Assembly: GCA_938014245.1 (NCBI GenBank)
Contig: CALLSD010000060.1
Location: forward strand, 62,001 to 126,000
Source: an uncultured Actinomyces sp.
GTDB lineage: Bacteria; Actinomycetota; Actinomycetes; Actinomycetales; Actinomycetaceae
DNA: 64,000 nt
Reading direction: 5' to 3'
Part shown: piece by piece, positions 35,001 through 44,459 of the stretch
How the letters are laid out: every line of letters begins with the position of its first letter
Position numbering within the stretch: the stretch's first letter is position 1
Translations under genes and position numbers: made by a program
Notes under the pieces: model-generated
Databases searched by the model: none
What the model saw: the letters and a program-made list of their open reading frames with translations, nothing else
What the model was told of the DNA's origin: nothing

Positions 35001-35135
35001 AGCCAACTCGACGAGGTCGCTTCACGGATGCGAGGCCCGCACTTTATAGCCACGCCATCCGACGAAGCATGCAGATACTGCGAATTCACCAGATCCTGCC
35101 CGGCGAAGGACCAAGGAAAAAGGAGCGTCGAGTAA
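32001..35135 (+). CDS. adnA: AdnA-type helicase-nuclease subunit with Fe-S cluster motif
   Basis: UvrD-like helicase with a C-terminal RecB-type nuclease, 1044 residues, the first half of the actinobacterial AdnAB double-strand-break resection complex. Walker A is GAPGSGKTT near residue 40; the Walker B region is ILIDDLQDC. The nuclease core is GRMDRLE...IIDFKTGK. Cysteines in ARACILRWFF and CRYCEFTRSC form the four-cysteine pattern of a nuclease Fe-S cluster. The ATG at 32001 (frame open from 31962) begins shortly before the helicase domain; no strong ribosome site is visible. The adnB start lies 3 bases after its stop. Confidence 0.88.
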   Translation: MGNKQVRIEIGSGFSGLPHLDDHQRALLQRMMSSDAVLRGAPGSGKTTLLLSAVAELVRQGRSFLVLTPDRSRADALTPAVQSMAPDAVRPVRTPTAWAYSIVSQWRNTRDEPLGDVELLTGASIDRLIAQLLETTTLNWPEDLSQTIQTLPAFKMELRYLIDLAAEAGLAPDSLAELANIHSIPQWEAVAFLLRKWQEIPELAVEYRGTMQAHGAALGRSAARLLSRWDQDIETLRLRSETPLPQCILIDDLQDCTPSLLPLLQSARQHGTQIIAFSNPDVSVTAYKRGYANLDLDLAKVLGVDIDDCGGSYHSTPRLHELNRQISSHITQSGPISRRLAPFLGGTTDTETPVRIHSCASSAQMGAAIGYALRSHHLHDDIPWSRQLVLVRSQSLIQQARRALKRSYIPLAGGQQAFDFAANSMTSALLTSLIPHSDSAAQLIDLWLRSDLISIDTLHVRSAIQNYVWAHSETVRDGVLSQHLTTDMLSRILADSDSLPHHVETELRKLLTASSLWKESPGLSAEEGLWKAWETADVAQALSDRALAQDADSDYYDDILDAVIALFRVADIWQQRNPQGNAADFAAELLQSDVPIDTIARTALRREGVHVLTPEQAMGKHWDTVAIYGLQDGSWPDLRLGHRLLRGDLLTDILRLDSAENESTPSETTPLLDDPRIQRRTILDNELRRLLAATSRATRFLHIGVVSNEDQAPSQFVELIAKASGIEIPEEGFTPEEVPPSLDLSGHVARLRFLATQEDDQTRELAANLLALLAQRGVHSAQPDKWIGAGGISSDSAIYGQQNVSISPSSFDTARACILRWFFSANSGSSVPTQSAADGTLIHSLAERFPHGPKQAVVKALEEEIQAMDLDEEPAATKIHLNHLRDMASALGEYLEGATGEVRVEVPFDVPVSSVNIRGRMDRLEVSGEGARIIDFKTGKKGAKGKIKTDPDHPQLALYQLAAEELGYTIIDAELKYLGYGDVRTILQEPLDDDSKNDWISQLDEVASRMRGPHFIATPSDEACRYCEFTRSCPAKDQGKRSVE

Positions 35136-35137
35136 CC

Positions 35138-38100
35138 ATGGACCTTAGAAAACTGGACGTCGACGAGATTCTTCGCATGGCGACTCCACGCTCCAAACCT
35201 TTCCTTGCACCCACGGAAGAACAACGCGCGGTTATTCAAGCTCCACTTGAACCACTCCTCGTCGTTGCAGGAGCAGGCGCTGGAAAAACAACCACGATGT
35301 CGCAGCGGGTACTCTACATGGTCGCCCACCACGGCATCGATCCCGAGCGTATCCTTGGCCTGACCTTTACACGAAAAGCCGCCGGTGAGCTCGGGCTGAA
35401 AATGCGCCAAGACCTTGCCACTCTTGCCTCGAATAGTGGGCAGGAATTTGTTGGAGAGCCTACCGCTCTCACATATAACTCTTTCGCCGCGCGGATCCTG
35501 GGAGAATACGGCGCAACAATCGGCGTTGATCCAGACTCTCGGCTCATCGGACAGGCACAACAAGTCCAGGTGCTCAGCAGTATCGTCGAAAACTGGAGAG
35601 GTGAATACCCCCAAAGCGATGAGCAATACAAGCCGACCGCAACCATCGTTGCCGCCGTCCTATCTTTGTCTGGGCATATCGCCGAGCAAAACATGACGCT
35701 GGACGATGGGCGAATAGCTCTGAGTGCATTTCAAAAAGAACTTGAAGAAGTTGCTTCAATCTCCGGAAAGGAGCCGACGGGGAATCTCAAGAAAATGATT
35801 GAGGCGAATCGTAATCGCCTGCTCCTTCTTGATATCGCAGAAGCTTTCGAAAGCTATAAGCGTGCCCACGGTCTCATCGATTTTTCTGATCAACTTCTCC
35901 TGGCAACACAAATCGTTACCTCGAACAAAGACGTCGTGCGCCAAGTTCGAAGCGACTACCAGGCAGTTCTTCTTGACGAATTTCAAGACACCTCGGTCAT
36001 CCAGATGGTCTTCTTGTCTGCTCTCTTTGCAGACCACCCAACTACCGCTGTCGGCGACCCCAGTCAGGCAATCTATGGTTGGCGCGGAGCTTCTGCCTCG
36101 GCCCTCAGTGATTTCCTCACTCGCTTTTCTCCGTGCCACGACGCGTCGCAATTGGTTCTCTCAACAGCTTGGCGAAATGACCAGACAATCCTTGATGCAG
36201 CAAATGCGATCGCTCAGCCCCTGCGGGGACAAGCACGCATTGGTAATGGCAGCAACGCCCTTACTCGTGAATCAAAACCACAACGAATTACAGTCCCAGT
36301 TCTTGCTCCACGCCCAAACGCTGGCTGCGGACAAGTCAGCACCAGCTATCCCCTCACCTATGATGAGCAACTCCAAGCGGTCGTCGAATTCGCTCGACAA
36401 CATCGAGTCCAAGACGAACACGGGAAGTGGAATACCTGTGCAGTACTATCTCGACGTCGCTCGGACTTCCCCGCGATAGAACGGGCGCTTAAAGACGCTG
36501 ATATCCCCGTGCAAGTCGTCGGACTCGGTGGACTTCTCGACCAAGCAGCGGTCAGCGATGTTCGGGCGGCACTTGATCTTGCAGCAGACCCCGCGAATGC
36601 CCCCGCTCTCATGCGCCTCGTCACTGGAATGGATATCGGCGCATCCGATCTACTGGTTCTTAACCAGTACGCAAAACAACAGGCACATCAAATGACGCAG
36701 GGGCTTGTCGCGCATCCAGAATTCAGTTTGATCGAGGCAATTGACCAGCTTCCCCCGATTGGCTGGCACTCCTCATCAGGCGGGCCAGAATTCAGCGAGG
36801 TCGCCCATCAACGTCTGTCTCTTCTTGCCAAACGTCTTCAAGTCATACGCCAGGGGATGGGGCGTGCACTTGATGAACAAGTCGAACGCGCCATATCCAT
36901 CCTGGGACTTCGCGAGGCAATCATGTCTGATCCCCTTGGAGATCAGGGCATGGAGATGCTCGACGCATTCGTTGACATCGCAGCCGAGTATGAAGCGCAA
37001 GTGTCTGGCGCAGACCTGCCAGGATTCCTCGCATGGCTCCAAGTCGCTGAAGACGAAGAAAAAGGCCTCGCAATCCCTGTGAGCGCGACTCGACCTGACG
37101 CAGTTCAACTGCTGACAATCCACTCGGCAAAAGGACTGGAATGGGATTCAGTCGCTGTTTTCGGCCTGCAAGATTCAGTCTTCCCCGATCACAAGTCAAA
37201 GCCACGAGACTGGAAGCAAGACCCACCGGGAACAACAGAATGGTTCTCCTCGATTGAAGAACTTCCGTATCCCGTGCGGAGAGACTATGCCGATCTGCCA
37301 CACATGGTTCCTGAAGAATACAGCTCAATGGGAATTGTCGAGTACTTTGATCTCCTTGCCCAAGAAGCAGAGAGAAAAACGACTACTCCAATGAGCATCT
37401 TCAACAAGCATGTTGCCTCCAACAAGGATGCGAATCAGACAGCGGATACCGTCCACAGCAGGCAAGGAATTCACCATGAGCTCGAAGAACGACGCTTGGC
37501 CTACGTCGCATGGACGCGTGCCCGCCACGATCTGCTGTTGCTTGGATCATGGGTTGGCGCAACCAGTGTGACTCCACGCGATCCCTCGCGTTACCTCATG
37601 GAAACTGTGAATGCGCTCGGTCTTGATGAAAGCACTATCGCAGCTCGTCCTGAAGAAGACATTGCGGATCAATCCCTGATAGAAATCGACCCAAGGCTAC
37701 GGCAATATCCGATTCTTCCCGGACGCTCGCGTCAGCTCGTCAACGCAAGTGCAACGCGCGTTCAAGAACTCATCGACACCCCGACACAGCTCCTAGAAGA
37801 AACACTGAAAACTCAGCTCGATAACCCTCTTGTCCGCGATACTTTCTTGCTCATGACAGAGCGTGAACGCGCACGCCAAGACGCGACTGAAATTCGTATT
37901 GACCGTGTTCCCGCAACCAGTATTTCAACCCTGATTGATGACGGTGATTCCTGGGTGCGTAGGCTGAGGCGGCCTTTGCCAACTCCACCACAGCGCAGCT
38001 CCCTCCTAGGCACTATTTTCCACATGTGGGTCGAAAAACAGCTCCACCTGACAACCGGCGAGCTCTGGGACAACCCCGTCGTCGGTCTTGAAGCTCTCAG

Positions 38101-38545
38101 CGCAAGGGAACAGGAAAGGCTTTCCCTCATGCAAGAGAACTTCCGCTCTCTTGACTTGAGCTCTCTTATTCCTGTTGCCATCGAAGAGCCCTTCGCTCTG
38201 AACTATTCAGGAGTATCCGTTCAAGGTCGCATTGACGCTGTCTTTCGTGACTCGCATGGCAACGACATTGTCATCGATTGGAAGACATCCCAAGTGCCCG
38301 GCCCCGCTACCAGCATCGAGAAATGGGAATACTACGCACGCCAGCTCCAGCTCTATCGTGTTGCATGGGCGAATAAACGCGGTATTACGCCAGAACAGGT
38401 GCAGGCTAGTGTCTATTTCATTGGCGGGCCCGTGGACTTCTCTCTCGAAGACATCGCGAAAATTACCAACAAACCAGTCGATCGACTGGAAAGCGACCTC
38501 GCCCGAGCACTGAGTGAACTCGTTGTGAATAACCCAAAGATCTAA
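35138..38545 (+). CDS. adnB: AdnB-type ATP-dependent helicase-nuclease subunit
   Basis: Product of 1135 residues with the full UvrD/PcrA motif set: TEEQRAVI (Q), AGAGAGKTT (I), LTFTRKAAGEL (Ia), LLDEFQDTS (II), VGDPSQAIYGWRGA (III), LLTIHSAKGLEWDSV (V) and RLAYVAWTRARHDL (VI). The C-terminal RecB-like nuclease has GRIDAVFRD and DIVIDWKTSQ. No Fe-S cysteines are seen at the nuclease end, as expected for AdnB. The ATG at 35138 follows AAAAAGGAG. With AdnA it forms the main recombination motor-nuclease of this lineage in place of RecBCD. Confidence 0.93.
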   Translation: MDLRKLDVDEILRMATPRSKPFLAPTEEQRAVIQAPLEPLLVVAGAGAGKTTTMSQRVLYMVAHHGIDPERILGLTFTRKAAGELGLKMRQDLATLASNSGQEFVGEPTALTYNSFAARILGEYGATIGVDPDSRLIGQAQQVQVLSSIVENWRGEYPQSDEQYKPTATIVAAVLSLSGHIAEQNMTLDDGRIALSAFQKELEEVASISGKEPTGNLKKMIEANRNRLLLLDIAEAFESYKRAHGLIDFSDQLLLATQIVTSNKDVVRQVRSDYQAVLLDEFQDTSVIQMVFLSALFADHPTTAVGDPSQAIYGWRGASASALSDFLTRFSPCHDASQLVLSTAWRNDQTILDAANAIAQPLRGQARIGNGSNALTRESKPQRITVPVLAPRPNAGCGQVSTSYPLTYDEQLQAVVEFARQHRVQDEHGKWNTCAVLSRRRSDFPAIERALKDADIPVQVVGLGGLLDQAAVSDVRAALDLAADPANAPALMRLVTGMDIGASDLLVLNQYAKQQAHQMTQGLVAHPEFSLIEAIDQLPPIGWHSSSGGPEFSEVAHQRLSLLAKRLQVIRQGMGRALDEQVERAISILGLREAIMSDPLGDQGMEMLDAFVDIAAEYEAQVSGADLPGFLAWLQVAEDEEKGLAIPVSATRPDAVQLLTIHSAKGLEWDSVAVFGLQDSVFPDHKSKPRDWKQDPPGTTEWFSSIEELPYPVRRDYADLPHMVPEEYSSMGIVEYFDLLAQEAERKTTTPMSIFNKHVASNKDANQTADTVHSRQGIHHELEERRLAYVAWTRARHDLLLLGSWVGATSVTPRDPSRYLMETVNALGLDESTIAARPEEDIADQSLIEIDPRLRQYPILPGRSRQLVNASATRVQELIDTPTQLLEETLKTQLDNPLVRDTFLLMTERERARQDATEIRIDRVPATSISTLIDDGDSWVRRLRRPLPTPPQRSSLLGTIFHMWVEKQLHLTTGELWDNPVVGLEALSAREQERLSLMQENFRSLDLSSLIPVAIEEPFALNYSGVSVQGRIDAVFRDSHGNDIVIDWKTSQVPGPATSIEKWEYYARQLQLYRVAWANKRGITPEQVQASVYFIGGPVDFSLEDIAKITNKPVDRLESDLARALSELVVNNPKI

Positions 38546-38554
38546 AGAAAAAGA

Positions 38555-38581
38555 GGTGGTCCCGCAAAGCGCGGGACCACC
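38555..38581 (-). terminator. Terminator between adnB and the phosphotransferase gene
   Basis: A perfect 11-bp GC-rich stem (38555-38565 with 38571-38581) with a five-base loop. The U-rich run lies on the minus-strand exit side (CTCTTTTTCTTT), so it mainly ends the convergent phosphotransferase transcript but may stop both. Confidence 0.85.
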
Positions 38582-38588
38582 AATAGGT

Positions 38589-39764
38589 CTACTCGTGCGT
38601 CGGCAAAATAGCACTCATATCGAGGTGCTCTGTTGGTCCCTCGATCGCATCCGTGTGCCCCGCCTCGGTCTCAACCTCACCAGAAGGAGGAAGCTCTGCT
38701 TCGGTGTGCGCATCCTGAACTGATTGCGCATCCTGAACTGGGTGCGCGGCCTGGGCTGCGCGCACGTTCTTGGCTGTAGGAGCGGCCTCGGGCGATTCCG
38801 AATGCGCCGGCGCGACATCGGCTTCCTCGTGGCGCTTTGCGGAAGGTGTCTCACCGATGCTCGCCGACAAATCGGCCAACATTGCCCGGGCCTCGTCAAC
38901 GATTTCTGAATCATCACTATGCAGGCCATGGACCAGCCAACGCACCACAGCGAGCTCGGACAAAAGCTCCGCGCGCTCAAGCAGATGCAAATCCTTCTCG
39001 GAACGCGTCTGCTGGTAGGCCTCGTGGAAACGCTCCAAAAACTCATCGGAAGCGCGAGCAAAAACCCACGCAATATCAACAGCTGGATCTCCCACGTGTG
39101 CCGAAGAAAAACCAGTCAGCGCGCAGACCCGACCGTGATCGACATGGATCGATGTCTCGGACAGATCGCCGTGGATAGGGGAAGGGAGGAAGCGCCACAG
39201 GGACAAATTCTCCAAGGACTCTTCCCAGCGGTCCCACAAGTTCGCAGGAATAACGACTTCCTGCGCGGCCTCGTCCAAGACCGCCTGATGGCGATCGCGA
39301 CACTCGATAGCTGAATACGCGGGAAGATTAGCCCCCGTGTAGATGAGCTCAGGAAGATTGTGCAGGGCCGCCAGCGCGTTCCCCAAAGACGCGGGAAGCA
39401 AATGAGGATCGTCGAAATCCGAGGTTTCCATGACTCGACCGCCAAGATCGCGGTGAACCATGACTCGATCGCCCTCGGGGGTGCGGGTAAAACCAGCAGG
39501 ACGTGGAATTTCAAAAGGGATCTTCGAAAAATCGTGAGCTTTCCCAAGGCGCTCTAAGACGGCGTTTTGGGCCTCCATGTCCAAACCACCAACCGTGTCA
39601 TGTGGACATACGACCATCCAGCGGTCGCCAGAAGTGTCGATGAGACCGGTGACCGAGAGGACTTCATCGCTGAACTGCGGGGGACGCAGTCCGGCAACTT
39701 CAAGGCGGGGGACCGCCACTGTCGCAAGGGCAGCAAGTTCGTAGGGGGTCTTTGATCGAGTCAC
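38589..39764 (-). CDS. Aminoglycoside/macrolide phosphotransferase-fold protein with altered catalytic motif
   Basis: Product of about 391 residues with the APH fold: an N-lobe with VMVHRDLGG, then SPIHGDLSETSIHVD (Brenner-type loop) and TGFSSAHVGDPAVDIAW. In active kinases the loop reads HGDxxxxN and is followed by a (I/L)D(F/W) metal ligand; here those positions are Ser and Gly. The activity is therefore doubtful or unusual. The C-terminal ~90 residues are low-complexity Ala/Glu/Gln with a six-residue repeat around VQDA. GTG at 39764 is chosen because the ATG at 39935 would overlap the divergent gdhA start. The gene often neighbours adnAB in actinobacteria. Confidence 0.75.
   Translation of the reverse strand: MTRSKTPYELAALATVAVPRLEVAGLRPPQFSDEVLSVTGLIDTSGDRWMVVCPHDTVGGLDMEAQNAVLERLGKAHDFSKIPFEIPRPAGFTRTPEGDRVMVHRDLGGRVMETSDFDDPHLLPASLGNALAALHNLPELIYTGANLPAYSAIECRDRHQAVLDEAAQEVVIPANLWDRWEESLENLSLWRFLPSPIHGDLSETSIHVDHGRVCALTGFSSAHVGDPAVDIAWVFARASDEFLERFHEAYQQTRSEKDLHLLERAELLSELAVVRWLVHGLHSDDSEIVDEARAMLADLSASIGETPSAKRHEEADVAPAHSESPEAAPTAKNVRAAQAAHPVQDAQSVQDAHTEAELPPSGEVETEAGHTDAIEGPTEHLDMSAILPTHE
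38707..38760. repeat. Three tandem 18-bp repeats inside the phosphotransferase C-terminus
   Basis: Units start at 38707, 38725 and 38743. The first two differ at only the last two bases and the third is diverged. They encode a hexapeptide repeat around V-Q-D-A in the low-complexity tail of the protein on the minus strand. Confidence 0.7.
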
Positions 39765-39847
39765 GTTCTTGACCTTAGCGGTAGCATTCGCGCCAATACA
39801 GCAGGCGCAGCGATCATCAGTAAATTCATAACGTGATGAGGGTCTAA

Positions 39848-41278
<1,431 letters not shown>

Positions 41279-41293
41279 TTCGCAGGCTGTTTC

Positions 41294-41332
41294 AGGGGGC
41301 TTCACGCCGGTGGGCGTGGAGCCCCCTTTCCT
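41294..41332 (+). terminator. Rho-independent terminator after gdhA
   Basis: A 15-bp stem (41294-41308 with 41313-41327) with loop GGTG, followed by TTTCC. Confidence 0.88.
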
Positions 41333-41459
41333 GTACAAGGCGGGGGAGTGCGCTCAATGAAACAGAGGGACTTCCTTTGGGGCTAGTGCGAAATGCAGGG
41401 CGCGCGTAGCATTTTCGATATCGCAATGATGCGGGCAGTGGACACGCGGAGGTTCAGTG

Positions 41460-42071
41460 ATGTTCTGGGATCGGGTTGCGCCCCTTTATGACTTCTTCGA
41501 AAACACATTTAATCGCGGCGTGTATGGCGGAACAGGCGTCGCTGTCGCTCAGCTGGTTGGCCTCGAAGACGAGGTCCTTGAATGCGCCTGCGGAACCGGT
41601 GCAATCAGCACCTTCCTTGCGCCGATGTGCAAGAAGCTGGTTGCTACCGACTTTTCTGAGGGAATGCTCAAACAAGCACGGAAGAAACTTGCGAAATATC
41701 GCAATGTTACGGTCGAAAGAGCTGACATCACAAAGTTGCATTACGCGGACGATTCCTTCGACATCGTCATCGCAGGTAATGTCATCCATCTGCTTCCAGA
41801 TCCTGGTGCTGCCATGAGGGAACTTGAACGAGTCGTCCGCGCCGGAGGCACTATCGTCGTCCCGACTTACGTCAAGCGTCGGCCAAGCAAACAAGGAATA
41901 ATCCCGAAGATCCTTGCGAAGCTCGGTGCTGACTTCAAGGAACAATTCGATGTGGACTCCTATCGAGCTTTCTTTGAAAAATTGGGATACCGCAACGTTA
42001 CCTACACCGTTATTGACGGCCGCATTCCTTGTGTGATTGCTTCCTTCACCTGTAACAATGAAGAGCAATAG
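41460..42071 (+). CDS. Class I SAM-dependent methyltransferase
   Basis: Product of 203 residues with motif I VLECACGTGAISTFLA near residue 39, motif II-like VATDFSEGMLKQARKK, and the motif IV segment DIVIAGNVIHLL. The fold and spacing fit the UbiE/Methyltransf_11 group; the substrate is unknown. ATG at 41460 preceded by GGAGG. It may be co-transcribed with the GyrI-like gene 31 bases downstream. Confidence 0.82.
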   Translation: MFWDRVAPLYDFFENTFNRGVYGGTGVAVAQLVGLEDEVLECACGTGAISTFLAPMCKKLVATDFSEGMLKQARKKLAKYRNVTVERADITKLHYADDSFDIVIAGNVIHLLPDPGAAMRELERVVRAGGTIVVPTYVKRRPSKQGIIPKILAKLGADFKEQFDVDSYRAFFEKLGYRNVTYTVIDGRIPCVIASFTCNNEEQ

Positions 42072-42102
42072 TCGTCACTGTTGAGCTCATCCGGAGTCTG
42101 AG

Positions 42103-42744
42103 ATGGCATTTGATTTTAAGAAGGAATATAAGGAACTCTACGCGCCTAAGAAAGGGCCGAGTATCGTTGAAGTTCCACCGATGCGCTTCGTCGCTGTGCG
42201 TGGTAGTGGAGACCCTAATGACGCGGAGGGTGCTTACCAAAGGGCAATTTCTGTCCTATATGCCATTTCCTACACGATCAAGATGAGCAAGAAAGGCTCC
42301 CGTCAGATTGACGGATACGTCGATTTCGTCGTACCGCCACTCGAGGGATTCTGGTGGCAAGACGGTGTCGAGGGCGCTGACTATTCCCACAAAGAGGCTT
42401 TCAACTGGATTTCCGTTATCCGGCTGCCTGACTTTGTTTCGCGCGAGGATTTCGACTGGGCGGTCCAGGAAGCGACGAAGAAAAAGAAAGTTGACTGCTC
42501 GGTGGCTGAGTACCTCACGATAGAAGAAGGCTTGTGCGTGCAGTGCCTGCACATTGGCAGCTACGACGATGAGCCCGCCACTGTCGAGGCCATGCACGCC
42601 TATGCGCGTGAGTGCGGATACGCGATCGACCTGACGCAAGAGCGGCGTCACCACGAAATCTATCTTTCAGACGCACGCAAAGTGGCACCTGACAAGCTCA
42701 AAACGATCATCCGCCACCCGATCAAAGTTTCACAACAGGAGTAA
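42103..42744 (+). CDS. GyrI-like small-molecule-binding domain protein
   Basis: Product of 213 residues of the stand-alone GyrI-like/SOUL-type domain group: start FDFKKEYKELYAPKKGPSIV, then PPMRFVAVRGSGDPN, GYVDFVVPPLEGFWW and CVQCLHIGSYDDEPATVEAMHAY. Related proteins bind or hydrolyse hydrophobic small molecules. There is no DNA-binding domain. It follows the methyltransferase and could act on the same compound (inference). Confidence 0.8.
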   Translation: MAFDFKKEYKELYAPKKGPSIVEVPPMRFVAVRGSGDPNDAEGAYQRAISVLYAISYTIKMSKKGSRQIDGYVDFVVPPLEGFWWQDGVEGADYSHKEAFNWISVIRLPDFVSREDFDWAVQEATKKKKVDCSVAEYLTIEEGLCVQCLHIGSYDDEPATVEAMHAYARECGYAIDLTQERRHHEIYLSDARKVAPDKLKTIIRHPIKVSQQE

Positions 42745-42829
42745 TGAACGAGTGTCTTCGCTTTTTCGCTCGCCTTTCTTGACGGTGTGGGCATAATGGT
42801 GAGAGCGCGGTGGGGAGGTGAAGAAACCG

Positions 42830-43657
42830 ATGTGGATAGTGGCCGTAGTGGTGCTGGTCGTCTCGTGGAGCCTGGCTTTTCTCATGCTTGCCCTGCTTGT
42901 GCGTGCTCAGCATGAGCTCAAACGAGTTCTTGCAGAAAAAGAACGGCTGCGTCAATTGCATCAGGACTACATTGCCGGCCCCGCGGTCCTTTCACACGAA
43001 TTACGCACCCCTTTGACTGTCGTTCGAGGAGCAGCTGAATTACTCGCTGATGGTTCTGCTGGCCCCATGAACGAGATGCAATTGAAATTCGCCAAAACGA
43101 TCGCCGAGAACTCGAACCAGGTCATCGAGATGGCGGAGGACATGCTTGCAGAAATCCGGATGGAATCTGATCTGTTTAATCTTCGCTTGAAACGGGTTGA
43201 AATGCGTGAACTTGTTCGGCACAATGTTGCGCAACTTCGCCGCTTCCATTCGGCACCAATCCGCCTTGAAAATCATGGGGCTCCCATCCACATGTCCGTT
43301 GACCCGCGTTTGATGGGGCAGGCGATCGCTAATGTCATCAACAACGCTGCGCGTCACGCGGGTGATGGCGTCTCGATCCTCGTGAGCGTTCAAGACTCCG
43401 ATGAAGATGTGACAATCGCAGTTGTTGATGATGGGCGCGGAATGACACCTGAAGAAAAAGAACGCCTCTTCATTCCCTTCGATACCGGAGGATCCTTGCG
43501 TCCTGGAACGGGACTTGGAATGATGCTCACGCAAAAGATCCTGAGGTTGCACGGAGGAACGATCCTTGTCGATACGATTGCTTCTAAAGGAACGACGTTT
43601 TATCTGACGATCCCGCGATCGCAGCGCAGCGCAACGGTGCCAAAGGAGGAGCAATGA
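42830..43657 (+). CDS. Sensor histidine kinase, single membrane segment, no extracellular domain
   Basis: Product of 275 residues: one N-terminal membrane helix (MWIVAVVVLVVSWSLAFLMLALLV), a short coiled coil, the H-box VLSHELRTPLTVV, N-box VINNAARHA, G1 DDGRGM and G2 GTGLGMML. With no loop outside the membrane, it must sense through the membrane helix or a partner protein. A GTG at 42818 overlaps the GGGAGG site, so the ATG at 42830 is preferred. It overlaps the response regulator start (ATGA). Confidence 0.9.
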   Translation: MWIVAVVVLVVSWSLAFLMLALLVRAQHELKRVLAEKERLRQLHQDYIAGPAVLSHELRTPLTVVRGAAELLADGSAGPMNEMQLKFAKTIAENSNQVIEMAEDMLAEIRMESDLFNLRLKRVEMRELVRHNVAQLRRFHSAPIRLENHGAPIHMSVDPRLMGQAIANVINNAARHAGDGVSILVSVQDSDEDVTIAVVDDGRGMTPEEKERLFIPFDTGGSLRPGTGLGMMLTQKILRLHGGTILVDTIASKGTTFYLTIPRSQRSATVPKEEQ

Positions 43658-44328
43658 CGACAACCGCTTTAGTTGTTGATGATGAACCTCAGATTTTGAT
43701 GATCATCAAGTTTGCCCTTGAAACCGCGGGTATTACGGTAGAGACCGCCAGTGATGGTGGGCGTGCATGGGATAAATTCACGAAGAAGTACTACGACCTC
43801 GTCGTACTCGACTTAATGATTCCCGTGATCTCTGGAATTTCGCTTGCGCAAAGAATCCGTGCAATGAGTGACGTTCCGATCATCATGATTACTGCTTTGT
43901 CAGAAGAGTCTGACCGGATCAAAGGACTTGAAAGCGGCGCAGACGACTACATCACCAAACCGTTTAGTCCCAAAGAGTTGACCTTGCGCGCGCAATCCCT
44001 TCTTCGGCGTTCAAAGGGGCTGACATCTGAGGTAGTGACGAACGGCCCTTTGCGTGTTGATATGCGTCAGCACAAGGCGTTTGTTTTTGGTGTCCCCGTT
44101 GTCCTCTCAAGCATTGAGAGGCGTTTCCTCGAAGTGCTTGTGCAAAATCTTGGCGAGCCCGTCACCTATCGCGAACTGCTGAATTCCGTATGGGAAACGC
44201 AGGATGAGTCGGGTGGAAAAGACATGATCAAGATGACGGCGTATCGTCTGCGGGGATCGCTAGGCCCAGAAGGGGCCGCCCTCGTTCAATCGGTTCGCTC
44301 CGTCGGCTACATGATGCCCGAACTTTAG
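43654..44328 (+). CDS. OmpR-family response regulator
   Basis: Product of 224 residues: a receiver domain with the acidic pair in VVDDEPQ, the phosphorylated Asp in LVVLDLMIP and Lys in TKPFSPKEL. Then a winged-helix DNA-binding domain (SIERRFLEVLVQNLGEPVTYRELLNSVW, VRSVGYMM). Translationally coupled to the kinase. It lies 131 bases upstream of a substrate-binding protein gene, so that importer is the probable target (inference). Confidence 0.93.
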   Translation: MTTTALVVDDEPQILMIIKFALETAGITVETASDGGRAWDKFTKKYYDLVVLDLMIPVISGISLAQRIRAMSDVPIIMITALSEESDRIKGLESGADDYITKPFSPKELTLRAQSLLRRSKGLTSEVVTNGPLRVDMRQHKAFVFGVPVVLSSIERRFLEVLVQNLGEPVTYRELLNSVWETQDESGGKDMIKMTAYRLRGSLGPEGAALVQSVRSVGYMMPEL

Positions 44329-44459
44329 TAACACCTTAGTTACCAGCCGTTACCGCAGTGCCGCTATCGGGTGCATCCGAGAGTCCACAATGGACCTGAG
44401 AGAGCACGCCTGCGAAGTCGATGCTCCTTACAGATTCCTCGATTCAAAGGAGAATCCCG

